A stretch of DNA of 64,000 nt from contig NZ_BOMY01000022.1 in NCBI RefSeq assembly GCF_016862435.1, positions 372,001-436,000 on the forward strand, read 5' to 3'. The translations under genes were made by a program, and so were the position numbers. The notes beneath the pieces were generated by a model. That model ran no database searches, was not told the DNA's origin, and saw only the letters and a list, made by a program, of their open reading frames with translations. How positions within the stretch are numbered: position 1 is the stretch's first letter; the number at the start of each line of letters is the position of its first letter. Of this stretch, positions 43,715-52,404 are shown piece after piece. This DNA comes from Paractinoplanes tereljensis (GTDB lineage: Bacteria > Actinomycetota > Actinomycetes > Mycobacteriales > Micromonosporaceae).

Positions 43715-44900
43715 GCCGTTACCTTGAATGCGCTTTGGTAAGCGCATGATCGGTCGTCCTGCCTTGCGGTGGGACGGTCCCGGTCTGACCGACTGGTGTC
43801 GTGCCGGGTTCACGCTTCAACGCCACCTGCCCGCATGCGCGGGTCTTCCGGTCGGCTCCACGTGCTGCCACCGGGCCACTCCCGGCGGTGTCGAACTCAG
43901 CCGCCAGCGCGGCCAGGTTCAAGGCGGCGTTGCGGTCCCGGTCGATGAGCAGACCGCACATCTGACACTGGTATTCGCGTTCGGACAGGGCCAGTTTGGT
44001 TCTCACCGCGCCACATGCCGAGCAAGTTTTCGAGGACGGGTACCAACGGTCGGCCACCAGCAGCCGGCCACCGTTCCACACAGTTTTGTACGCGAGTTGC
44101 CGGCGGATCTCGCCGAAGCCGGCATCGGCGACGTGTCTCGCGAGCCGGCGGTTGGCGAGCATGCCGGTGACGTTAAGGTCCTCGACCACGATCGTGCCGT
44201 GCTCAGCCGTCAGTCGGGTAGTGAGCTTGTGCAGGCCGTCGCGGCGCAGGTTCGCCACCTGAGCATGCGCACGAGCGAGCCGGGCCCTGGCCCGTTCCCA
44301 CCGTTTCGACGGCCGCCGTCCAGTTCGGTTATCCGGGCCGGTCTTCCGCGACATCGCACGGCTCAAAGTGCGCATTCTGCTCCGCGCGGCGGCGAGGTGG
44401 CTGGGATTCGGCACGAGTAGGCCGGTGGACAGCACCGCGAGATGCTTGATCCCGACGTCCACGCCCACCACGGAATCGGGCTGGGCAGGCATCCGCTCGA
44501 CGCGCTCGACTTCGGTGGTGAACGACACGTGCCAACGGCCGCCGTCACGGCGCACGGTCGCGGACATGATCCGGACACCCCACTCCACCATGGCGCGACT
44601 TGGGGCTTCGCGAGGTTCCAGGCTTTGCGCAGCCCAGGCAGCGACCAGGAGACCAATGCGGTGAGTTGTTCGGCAGGGATGCCGTACGTTCGCTCGGCAG
44701 CCCGCTGGTCCATCACCGCCTTGACCTTGGCCAGCGCCCAGTTGTGCGAGAACCGGGCCGCACCCGCGTGGGCGTAAACGTCACGCTCCTGCGACGGGGT
44801 GAGATCCAGAGCGAACCGGTACGCCTGGACGCTCTTCACAACGGACCGTCTCCGTTGAGTGCCGGGCCGACATCCGCTGCCCATTCCTTCGAACTCACGC
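43715..44900 (-). mobile_element. Decayed TnpB-only insertion element (IS200/IS605 or IS607 type)
   Basis: The element consists of a disrupted tnpB with no tnpA transposase gene. The hairpin ATGCGCTT-TGGT-AAGCGCAT (43728-43747) at the 3' side is the kind of structure found at the right end, where the guide (omega) RNA is made. Neither end can be set precisely, since these elements leave no inverted repeats or target duplication. It sits between the FMN reductase gene and the first membrane protein of the SCO2521-2525 region. Confidence 0.6.
43719..44839 (-). pseudogene. tnpB: tnpB, RNA-guided nuclease gene with internal deletion and frameshift
   Basis: The N-terminal part (GTG 44839: VQAYRFALDLTPSQE ... 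GLRKAWNLAKPQVAPWW) runs in one frame, then joins near 44592 to the C-terminal part in another frame (SATVRRDGGRWHVSF onward). Intact relatives have roughly 70-100 residues between these points, so a segment is deleted and the frame shifted. The nuclease core survives: RuvC-I GVDVGIKHLAVLSTG, RuvC-II IVVEDLNVTGM, zinc ribbon CSACG...CQMCG and RuvC-III DRDRNAALNL. The C-terminal 290-codon frame could be translated alone, but the missing N-terminal part should abolish target recognition. Confidence 0.8.
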
Positions 44901-45022
44901 CGCCACTATGGACTACCGAAACGCCATCAGGCACTGCCCCTTTTGGTTGATCGTGCACGAACGTTGCGCACTCGACGTGACTGCGTTGTGATGGAGCGCA
45001 ATGTCGTCGCCGGGGGGTCACC

Positions 45023-45766
45023 GTGCGTGTCGGACTCAAGCTACTCATCGCGGCCGCCGTGGGCGGTCTCAGCTACCTGTTCACCGGTCTCGGTGACCAG
45101 CGCTCGATCTGGCGCCTGGCCGTCGCCGTCGCGGTCGGCGCGTTCACCCTGGTCGCCCAGCTGCTGATCGAGGCCGCCGAGGCGTCCCGTCACCTGGAGC
45201 TGGCCCGCCAGGCCACGATGTCCCGGCGGGACGTGACCCGGCTGGTCGCGGCGGGCGGCGTCCCCGATGCCCCCGGCCGGCAGCTGCTCGACGGCGTGCG
45301 CGCCGAACGCGGCGACTCGGACTGGCTGCTCGGCCTGACCGAGACCGCCGCGACCGGCATCGACGCGGTCACCATCGCCTCGTACGGCGAGGGCGAGTTC
45401 TGGTCGAGCGACCTGGGCCGGCAATACCTGGAACGCCAGCGCGACGCGATCGCCCGAGGCGTGCGCATCCGCCGCCTGTTCCTGCTGACCGACCGCACCC
45501 CCGACCCCCGTCGGCTGGACGCGCTGCTGGAACCGCACCGCGCGATCGGCGTCCAGACCCGGGTCGTCCCCGGTTTCCGGCAGACCGTCCTCGACGACTT
45601 CACGGTCTTCGACCAGAAGGTCAGCTACGAGTTCCGCACCGCCCGGGTCACCGACGACGGCATCATCCCGATGGTCGCGAGCGTGGCCCTGGTGGCCGAC
45701 CCCCGCTTGGTGAAGCGCCGTCAGGAACGCTTCGAGCAGCTGTGGTCGGGCGCCGTCCACCCCTGA
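45023..45766 (+). CDS. Two-TM protein with a conserved C-terminal domain, paralogue of the 51397 gene
   Basis: A 247-aa protein starting at GTG 45023 after GGGGGG. Two N-terminal membrane helices (LKLLIAAAVGGLSYLF and WRLAVAVAVGAFTLVAQLL) are joined by a short loop. The cytosolic part has DWLLGLTETA, GRQYLERQRDAIARGVRIRR and RLFLLTD, a pattern also found in the protein at 51397-52404 (DWLLGLTKTA, GQRYLDAQRRA, VRRIFVLDD). No catalytic HKD is visible, though the alpha/beta layout recalls PLD-like folds. Shared architecture on both flanks suggests both belong to the SCO2521-2525 system. Function unknown. Confidence 0.7.
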   Translation: MRVGLKLLIAAAVGGLSYLFTGLGDQRSIWRLAVAVAVGAFTLVAQLLIEAAEASRHLELARQATMSRRDVTRLVAAGGVPDAPGRQLLDGVRAERGDSDWLLGLTETAATGIDAVTIASYGEGEFWSSDLGRQYLERQRDAIARGVRIRRLFLLTDRTPDPRRLDALLEPHRAIGVQTRVVPGFRQTVLDDFTVFDQKVSYEFRTARVTDDGIIPMVASVALVADPRLVKRRQERFEQLWSGAVHP

Positions 45767-45782
45767 CGGCCCAGCCGGCTCC

Positions 45783-46346
45783 TCAGCGCAGGGCCATCCG
45801 CACGCCCGGCGAGAGCAGCGTCTCGTGCAGTTCGATCTCGGTGAGCTTGGTGCCGGCCGGCACGTCGAACACCAGCCGCCCGGCGACCGTCTCACTCGGA
45901 ACGATCGCCTCGGTCCAGCTGAACGGATTGGCCTGCCGCTCGGCGCTGGTGTCGCTCGTGTACTCGGTGCCGGTGCCGTCGAAAACCTTCTGAGCACTGC
46001 CGTCAAAGGTCCGCGGCGTGTCGGTCCGGTTGGTCACCTTGATACCGACCAGACAGTAGATCCCCTGCGCGGTGCTCGCCGCGGTCCCGGTGCCGACCGT
46101 CTTGGTGCCACACTTCAATTCGGTCACGACGAACGCGAACACCCCGTCCCGCCCGGCCGACCCGAGCACGACCGGCGCGGCCGCGTCGCCGTCGCTCCCG
46201 CCGCGCCCGATGGCGAACCAGGCGACCGCTCCCCCGCCCAGCACGACCAGCACCGCGGTCGCGGCGATGATCCCGCCTCGTCGCCGCCGGTGACGCGCGT
46301 GCGCGGGACTCACGGACGGTGACGACGACATCGTCGGGTGGTAGGC
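45783..46346 (-). CDS. Membrane-anchored DUF4352-like protein
   Basis: About 187 aa from ATG 46346 (ATG 46328 is an alternative). A basic cytoplasmic head (HARHRRRRGG) precedes one membrane helix (IIAATAVLVVLGGGAVAWFAI). The external domain (FAFVVTELKCGTKTV, YCLVGIKVTNRTDTPRTFD, VFDVPAGTKLTEIELHE) has the pattern of DUF4352/telokin-like immunoglobulin folds, with two Cys probably disulfide-bonded. No ribosome site is clear. It converges on the two-TM protein gene, and its role is unknown. Confidence 0.7.
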   Translation of the reverse strand, partial: AYHPTMSSSPSVSPAHARHRRRRGGIIAATAVLVVLGGGAVAWFAIGRGGSDGDAAAPVVLGSAGRDGVFAFVVTELKCGTKTVGTGTAASTAQGIYCLVGIKVTNRTDTPRTFDGSAQKVFDGTGTEYTSDTSAERQANPFSWTEAIVPSETVAGRLVFDVPAGTKLTEIELHETLLSPGVRMALR

Positions 46347-46860
46347 CATGTGAGCACATAACGACCATTGATGATCTCGCGCATGGTCCGAGTGGCCGAC
46401 GTTGATCGGATGATCGGCCACATCAGATCACCGTCGTCATAACTTCGACTCGAAAGCGACATCTTGCCGCGCGAACCACGGGCACCGCTCGATAGCAGGA
46501 TGGTGTCACCCTCGGACAGAGAGTTACTCTCGGCGAACGTTGCCCCGGTCTGCTCCGATGGAAGCACCGAGGGTCCCGGGCCGCACCGTAAGGTTGCTGC
46601 GGCAAATATCCCCGGCGCAAGCAGGTCGTCGGCCGGAAAAGTTACGGGTGAAAAACTTCAAGATTCCAATCCGACGACACTCGCTAGGCGTATCGCTAAG
46701 TACAAAGGGGATGCCCTAATGTGCATCCGTCACGCCGCGAGCATTCGGATTGGTGCGCCATGTCTCGGCTGAGGGTTACCCTGAGTGAACCAGCCGATTT
46801 CGCGCGCCTCCCGCACCTCGGCCAGTGACCGATAGAGTCCCCGAGAGGCGGAGGATACCT
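46347..46860. other. 514-bp gap upstream of the SCO2525-type gene
   Basis: This divergent gap is less GC-rich than the genes beside it (for example GTTACGGGTGAAAAACTTCAAG near 46640) and should contain promoters for the DUF4352-like gene and the SCO2525-2522 operon. Several short open frames exist but have no ribosome sites or coding bias. The strong GGAGG for the methyltransferase lies at its right end. No repeat or RNA gene is recognised. Confidence 0.55.
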
Positions 46861-47640
46861 GTGCTCGACGAAGACCCACGCGCGGCGGCGCTGGCTGACC
46901 ACCTCGTCGCCGATCCGATCGGTAACGAGGACGTCGACTGGGACGACTTCGACTCACGGGCTTACTTCGAGCACAACTACGGCGCTCTGCGCTGGGACGA
47001 CACCGCGATCATCAAGATCATTGCCGACTTCTTCAAAGCCAGCCTGCCGGAGAAGTTCATCGGGCACGCGATCGACGTCGGCGCCGGCACCAATCTTTAC
47101 CCCGCGCTGACCATGTTGCCGTACGCCAGTCGGGTGACCCTCTACGAACGGGCGTACTCCAACCGGGTCTGGTTGGAGCGAACCCTACCGAAGCCGCAGG
47201 AGTCCTGGGGCCGGTTCTGGAAAGAGATCTCAACGACCCGCGAGACCTACGACCGGATCAGCAGCCCGTTCGACGTGCTCGCCGACCGGGCCGAGGTGGT
47301 CAAGGGCAACGTCTTCGACCTCAAGCCGAACCAGTACCACCTGGGCACGATGTTCTTCGTGGCCGAGTCGATCACCACCCGGGACGACGAGTTCCGCCGC
47401 GCGACCCGGCTTTTCGTCGAGTCCCTGGTGCCCGGCGCACCCTTCGCCGCCGCGTTCATGCGTAACTCTTCCGGCTACTTCGTCGCCGGCACGCGGTTCC
47501 CGGCGTGCTCGGTGAGCGAGGAAGACCTTCGCGAGGCCCTTGCCCCGGTTGCGCGCAGGGTGGAAATTGAAACTGTGGAGAGCGACGACCTCCGGGACGG
47601 CTACTGCGGGATGATGGTGGCAACCGGCCGGAAGAGGTAA
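46861..47640 (+). CDS. SCO2525-family SAM-dependent methyltransferase
   Basis: A 259-aa class I methyltransferase. Motif I is IDVGAGTNLYP and the SAM-ribose acidic strand is VTLYERAYSN; WGRFWKEIS and AFMRNSSGYFVAGTRFPAC match the NNMT/PNMT-like subgroup. GTG 46861 is chosen because GGAGG lies six bases upstream; an in-frame GTG exists 12 codons earlier. It opens a four-gene block with the SCO2524, 2523 and 2522 homologues in the order known from Streptomyces. Substrate unknown; it may methylate a small amine or a partner-made metabolite. Confidence 0.85.
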   Translation: MLDEDPRAAALADHLVADPIGNEDVDWDDFDSRAYFEHNYGALRWDDTAIIKIIADFFKASLPEKFIGHAIDVGAGTNLYPALTMLPYASRVTLYERAYSNRVWLERTLPKPQESWGRFWKEISTTRETYDRISSPFDVLADRAEVVKGNVFDLKPNQYHLGTMFFVAESITTRDDEFRRATRLFVESLVPGAPFAAAFMRNSSGYFVAGTRFPACSVSEEDLREALAPVARRVEIETVESDDLRDGYCGMMVATGRKR

Positions 47641-47689
47641 TCGCCTTCTCCGCCTGACCTGACAACGCAGACCCACGGACGGGTAGCCG

Positions 47690-49531
47690 ATGCAGATCAA
47701 GCCACGCCAACAGCTGCTGGACATCTGGCGGGCCACGGCCCGAGTCTCCTATCGCGACGGGTGGGTGCCGGGCGGCCTCGGCGGCAGCAACTCGATCAGC
47801 GACGCCGAGCAACTTCTCTGCATCATGGCGCCGGCCACCGAGATCCCGCTGTTCCGCCTCGACCAGCCCGACACGGTCACCGACGACGTGCTCGAGGCGC
47901 TCCGGCCGCTCGGCGACAACCTGCAGATCCCGCAGCGGCTGCTCCGCGCGCTCTACGACTACCTGCACCGCTACACCGCGGCCGACAAAATCACCCCGAT
48001 CTTCTCCGGCGGCACATATTTCAGCCCGGAGCAGGGCGGCGACAAGGTCGAGCAGGAACAGCTCGACATGGACGTGGTCGACTCGTTCTCCATCTCGGTG
48101 ACGCTGACCCTGGCGATCATCGGCTTCACCAAGGTGTTCCGCCAGGTGGTCACCCGGGCGGCACTGCTGCGACAGGTCGAAGAGGTCGAGCAGATGGCCA
48201 ACCGGCGGCTGACCGCCGCGATGGCCGGTCTGCTGCGCAGCTTCACGGTCAACGTGTTCACCGCCGACAGCCCGTTCGGCCAGGAACTGGTGCGCACGGT
48301 GAACCAGGAGCGCCGGGCCACCCACGTGGTCGTCGACGAGCTGCGCCTGGCTCTGCGGGAGATCAACGCCCGACTGCGGGACGACGTCACGATCGGTTCC
48401 GGTGCGTCCGAGGGCAGCGAGCTGGACAACCCGAACCGGTTGTTCGAGTGCGGCTGGTCGTGGGGCGTGGTGCGCGACGCTCCTAAGATCGAGACCTCGG
48501 CCGAGGTGGGTGAGCAGCGCGACGGCGTGGCGCAGAACGCGCCCTATCTCTACTTCACCACCGTCGCTCTCGACGCCATCCAGGCACTGTCGTCCGAGCG
48601 CACCCGGCTGCTCGGCCTGCTCGACCCGGAGCAGGCCCGTCTCGCACAGTCGCTGCAGCTGCGTTTCGAGCTCACCCGCTCCTACTGGACGACCATCGCC
48701 ACCTTCGGTTCCGGCCGCTGGCCGCTGGAAGACCTGCCCTGGCGGGCCACCGACGGCATCGAGTTCGACTACTTCAGCCTGCTGATCAGCGGCATGGTCA
48801 TGCAGAGCATGCTGGCCGTCCGCGCCACCAACGCCAACCTGCGCCGGGTTGCCGACGTGCTGGAGGAGCTGGCCAACCGCAGCCGGATCACCCGCCGCTC
48901 GACCGAGCCGGAGACGGCCGTCGGCGTGCACTTCCCCGGCCTGCACTTCCCGCTGGAGGGCAGCGACGCGCTGGGCGGGCCGGGCCTGCAGTGGACGGTC
49001 GCCGACATCTCCCCCACGCTGTTCAAGCGCACGCTCAACCTGGCCAGCATGACCACCGACGGGCCGACCCGCAGCCGCATGCTCGAGCTGTCCGACTCGA
49101 TCTGGCAGCACCTGAGCATCCGGGTGATCCGGCACGGCGACGACCACGGCCTGTGGGACTGGGCCGCGGGCGCCTACGCCTACCTGCCGAACGGCGGCAG
49201 CCAGGTTTCCTGGTACTACACCAAGCGGGTGGTCGACTGCCTGGTCAACGCGGCCAACGTGATCAACGAACCGCCGCTGCGCAGCGAGTTGCTGCTGCAG
49301 ATCGCGGCCGACCTGCTCAACGAGGCCGACCATCTGTACGACCGTGAGCTGCTCAGCGGCATCGCCATCCGGGGCGAGGCGCTGCGGGTCGACCTGGAGC
49401 GGGTCGGCGCCGAGCTGAAACGAGCCCGGGCGGTCTATCGGGAACGCCCGGGTGTGGCGGTAGCGGTGGCCGAGGAAGTTCTGCGCAAACTGGACCGGCT
49501 GGCCGCCGCTCGTCGCGCCGACATCGGGTGA
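47690..49531 (+). CDS. SCO2524-family protein
   Basis: A 613-aa, mostly alpha-helical protein with no named catalytic domain. The start MQIKPRQQLLDIWRA is characteristic. One hydrophobic stretch (SFSISVTLTLAIIGFTKVF, about 140-160) might contact membrane, but the protein has no signal peptide. Conserved-looking aromatic blocks include FECGWSWGVVRDA and LWDWAAGAYAYLP. It lies 49 bp after the methyltransferase and 7 bp before the P-loop gene. Size and position suggest a scaffold or large effector subunit; this is inference. Confidence 0.82.
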   Translation: MQIKPRQQLLDIWRATARVSYRDGWVPGGLGGSNSISDAEQLLCIMAPATEIPLFRLDQPDTVTDDVLEALRPLGDNLQIPQRLLRALYDYLHRYTAADKITPIFSGGTYFSPEQGGDKVEQEQLDMDVVDSFSISVTLTLAIIGFTKVFRQVVTRAALLRQVEEVEQMANRRLTAAMAGLLRSFTVNVFTADSPFGQELVRTVNQERRATHVVVDELRLALREINARLRDDVTIGSGASEGSELDNPNRLFECGWSWGVVRDAPKIETSAEVGEQRDGVAQNAPYLYFTTVALDAIQALSSERTRLLGLLDPEQARLAQSLQLRFELTRSYWTTIATFGSGRWPLEDLPWRATDGIEFDYFSLLISGMVMQSMLAVRATNANLRRVADVLEELANRSRITRRSTEPETAVGVHFPGLHFPLEGSDALGGPGLQWTVADISPTLFKRTLNLASMTTDGPTRSRMLELSDSIWQHLSIRVIRHGDDHGLWDWAAGAYAYLPNGGSQVSWYYTKRVVDCLVNAANVINEPPLRSELLLQIAADLLNEADHLYDRELLSGIAIRGEALRVDLERVGAELKRARAVYRERPGVAVAVAEEVLRKLDRLAAARRADIG

Positions 49532-49538
49532 GCCGCAG

Positions 49539-50456
49539 ATGATCATCTTCGCGACCTCCGACAAGGGCGGCACCGGCCGCTCGGTGACCAGCAGCAATCT
49601 CGTCTACCGGCAGGCCCTGCAGGGCAAGGACGCCTGCTATCTCGACTTCGACTTCGGCTCGCCGACGGCCGGTGCGATCTTCGATCTGTCCGACGTGCAG
49701 GCCGGCTCCGACGGCGACGGGCTGCACAGCTACCTCGCGGGCGCCATCCCCGAGCCTCGCCGGATCAACGTGTGGGCCGAGACCCAGCGGGAGTCGTTGC
49801 GCAACCGGCCCGCCGGGGTGGGCCGGTTGACGCTGGTGCCCAGCGACCGCGGGCGCGGCGAGTTCCCGTCCACCCCCGGGATCGTCCAGCGCTGCGTCGA
49901 GCTACTGGTCCGGGCCGACGAGGAGTACGACGTGGTGCTTGTCGACCTGAGCGCCGGCCGGTCGTACGCCACCGAGATCGTCCTGGAGGCGACCGCCCGT
50001 CCCGAGCTGGCCGACGTCGAGGCTCGCTGGGTGGTGTTCCACCGGTGGACCAGGCAGCACATCGTCGCGGCCGGCAGCCTGGTGCACGGCGCCCGGGGCA
50101 TCCTCGACATCGGCACGGCCCACGGCCACAAGCGTGCCGAGCTGGCGGAAAAGGTCCGCTTCGTCCGCACGGCGGTGCTCGACCCGGCCGCCTCCGACCA
50201 GGCCGCACTGCGTCCCGAGCAGCTGGTCTGGCTGGACGTGTGCAACATGCGGCTGAAGGACCTGGCCGTCACCAACAAGGTGGGCCAGGTCAAGCTGCTC
50301 GGCATCATCCCGCTCGACCCGGTGCTGCAATGGCAGGAGCAGCTGCTCACCAACGACGACGTGTGGCTGCACCGCACCGCCAACGAGCGCACCGTCAACG
50401 CCTTCGAAGATCTGGCCAAGAAGATCGTCGACGTGGACGCGTGGGAGGGCCTGTGA
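49539..50456 (+). CDS. SCO2523-family variant P-loop protein (MinD/ParA-like)
   Basis: A 305-aa SIMIBI-type NTPase relative. The N-terminus IIFATSDKGGTGRSVTSSN is a deviant Walker A in which the usual GKS/T is GRS, so the invariant Lys is Arg, while the early signature Lys (KGG) is kept. YDVVLVDLSAGRSYATE is the Walker B-like strand, and LDFDFGSPTAG the switch region. ParA/MinD proteins dimerise on ATP and membranes; the Arg substitution makes hydrolysis uncertain. It is coupled to the SCO2522 homologue by a 4-bp overlap. Confidence 0.87.
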   Translation: MIIFATSDKGGTGRSVTSSNLVYRQALQGKDACYLDFDFGSPTAGAIFDLSDVQAGSDGDGLHSYLAGAIPEPRRINVWAETQRESLRNRPAGVGRLTLVPSDRGRGEFPSTPGIVQRCVELLVRADEEYDVVLVDLSAGRSYATEIVLEATARPELADVEARWVVFHRWTRQHIVAAGSLVHGARGILDIGTAHGHKRAELAEKVRFVRTAVLDPAASDQAALRPEQLVWLDVCNMRLKDLAVTNKVGQVKLLGIIPLDPVLQWQEQLLTNDDVWLHRTANERTVNAFEDLAKKIVDVDAWEGL

Positions 50457-51412
50457 CGACAGCCGACGATCTGTTCACCGAGGAGAGTGCCTCCCCGGTC
50501 GTCCAGTCGGTCGCCCTGTCCCACCTGTCCGTCGAGCTCGGTCATCTCTACATGGACGACTTCCGGGCCGGCGAGAGCCGGTTGCGGGAACACTTCCGGC
50601 GGGTGGCCCCGTGGGCGCGGGCGGCCGTCGACCAGACCGCCGGGCTGCTCGGGCCGCGCCGCACTCCGCGGATCAGCACCTGCTTCCTGATCGACGACTA
50701 TTTCACCCGCTTCTCCAGCCCGCCCGAGGTGGTCGCGTCGCTGATCGCGGCGGCCGACGCCTCCGGCCTGCAGATCGACTACGTGGCGCGGGAGTCGGGC
50801 TGTGCCCGGGCCGGCGACGTCGACGTGGCGACCCTGGTGCAGGAGCATCTGGTGCACGAGCCGGTCGAGGGCGTCAACGGCGGCCGGCCGCCGGCCCAGG
50901 AGTCGGGCTGGCTCAGCAACGGCGAGCGCTCACCGGCGGCGGCCGCGGCGGCGATGTCCGGCCCGGCCCGGTGGAAACCGCCCCGGCAGAGTGCTGTGCA
51001 AAATCATTCGATCTTCGTGGACATCGAGCTGTGGAGCGGCCCGGCCGAAGACAGGTTGTGGTCGTGCCCGTTCCTGGCGGCGGTCTGGCAGCTGCAGCGG
51101 CTCGGCCTGGTGCGGCATCTCGGCCGGCCGGTCGCCGAGCCGGTCGCGGTGCCGGTGGCCGAGCTGTCCGACGACTGGGACGAGATGCCGGCCATCGTGC
51201 AGCTCAACCCGCGGGCCGCGGCACTGCGCGCCTACCGCACCTTCACCCCGCTGGACAGCCGCTTCCTGCCGATCGAGTTGGCCGTGCGGACGATCCTGGG
51301 TCAGGTCTGGATCGACCCCGCGGTGGACGGTCAGGTGTGCGGCCGGGCCCGGGGTGAGGGCATGGAGTTGCCGACCGAGCCGGTGGGCCGGATCTCCTAC
51401 GCCTTCCTCTGA
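50453..51412 (+). CDS. SCO2522-family protein
   Basis: A 319-aa protein beginning at GTG 50453, overlapping the P-loop gene by GTGA. VALSHLSVELGHLYMDDF and STCFLIDDYFTRF near the N-terminus are typical. Further on, YVARESGCAR and FVDIELWSGPAEDRLWSCP suggest a mixed alpha/beta fold with conserved Cys and acidic residues. No named enzyme domain, signal peptide or membrane helix is seen. Its last 16 bp overlap the convergent two-TM gene. Function unknown, member of the same conserved set. Confidence 0.82.
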   Translation: MTTADDLFTEESASPVVQSVALSHLSVELGHLYMDDFRAGESRLREHFRRVAPWARAAVDQTAGLLGPRRTPRISTCFLIDDYFTRFSSPPEVVASLIAAADASGLQIDYVARESGCARAGDVDVATLVQEHLVHEPVEGVNGGRPPAQESGWLSNGERSPAAAAAAMSGPARWKPPRQSAVQNHSIFVDIELWSGPAEDRLWSCPFLAAVWQLQRLGLVRHLGRPVAEPVAVPVAELSDDWDEMPAIVQLNPRAAALRAYRTFTPLDSRFLPIELAVRTILGQVWIDPAVDGQVCGRARGEGMELPTEPVGRISYAFL

Positions 51413-52404
51413 CCGTCCTGCACCGGGTGCAGCTCGCTGGAGGCCTCCCACAGCTCCTCGAACAGATCGGCGTACTCCCGCACCCGGGAGCTGGTGAGGA
51501 CCAGCCGGGTCTCGGCCACCTGGGCCCGTCTCGGGTCACCGGTGGTCGGCATCGTCTCGTACGCCAGGATCTCGTCGAAGATGATCAGGTCGCGCACCTG
51601 GACCCGCAGCGGGGTCAGCACCTTGGCCCAGTCGAGCAGCCGCACCCGGATCTTCATGCCGCTCTGTTCCTCGTACACCTGGCGCAGCCTCGGGTCGTCG
51701 GCCATCTCCGGGTCGTCGAGCACGAAGATGCGCCGCACCCGTTTGCCGTCGCCGGCCGCGCGGCGCTGCGCGTCCAGGTAGCGCTGACCGATTTCGCTCT
51801 CCCAGAGATCGTGGTCGACGGCGGCCATGCTGATCGCGTCGATGCTCTTGGTGGCGGTCTTGGTCAGCCCGAGCAGCCAGTCCCGGTCCTCGCCGTAGTA
51901 CGTGGTGGTGCCGCCCTCGGCGAGCTGCTTCAGGAACTCCGACATCTCCTTGATCTTCGCCTGGGCGAACTGGTAGACGATCGGCGGCGAGTTCGGCGAG
52001 ATCTGCGTCGAGTTGCGGACCAGCTGGGTGACCAGGTCGGTCTGCAGGGCCGACGCCTCGATCAGGCCGAACAGCGCGGTCGCCTCGCTGATCTCGGAGA
52101 AGGCGTCGCCGATGAGCCGTTTGACGTCGGCCATCCCGTCCTTCTCCAGCTTCTCCACGGCCAGCAGCCGCTTCTCGAAGTCGACCAGGAACCGCACCAT
52201 CAGCGCGATGCCGCCGATCAGGATGGACAGCATGATGGAGATGCCGGCGTCCTGACGGAGACCGTTGGTGATCAGGAAGGTCACGCCACCACTGGCGACC
52301 GTGACCATCGCGGTGCGGATGACGCTTGACGACTCCCGCAGCTGCGTGGGCCGGGGCTCGTTACTCACGTCGACACCGCCGCTCACGACCGCTTCGCCGC
52401 TCAC
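51397..52404 (-). CDS. Two-TM protein with a conserved C-terminal domain, paralogue of the 45023 gene
   Basis: A 335-aa protein from GTG 52404, which overlaps the SCO2521 stop by 4 bp. Two membrane helices (AMVTVASGGVTFLITNGL and ISIMLSILIGGIALMVRFL) are followed by a helical region (about 90-190) and a C-terminal domain with DWLLGLTKTA, LDAQRRAAGDGKRVRR and FVLDDPE. The C-terminal domain repeats the pattern of the 45023 protein. It may anchor the system to the membrane or sense a ligand. Convergent overlap with the SCO2522 homologue is 16 bp. Confidence 0.75.
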   Translation of the reverse strand: MSGEAVVSGGVDVSNEPRPTQLRESSSVIRTAMVTVASGGVTFLITNGLRQDAGISIMLSILIGGIALMVRFLVDFEKRLLAVEKLEKDGMADVKRLIGDAFSEISEATALFGLIEASALQTDLVTQLVRNSTQISPNSPPIVYQFAQAKIKEMSEFLKQLAEGGTTTYYGEDRDWLLGLTKTATKSIDAISMAAVDHDLWESEIGQRYLDAQRRAAGDGKRVRRIFVLDDPEMADDPRLRQVYEEQSGMKIRVRLLDWAKVLTPLRVQVRDLIIFDEILAYETMPTTGDPRRAQVAETRLVLTSSRVREYADLFEELWEASSELHPVQDGQRKA

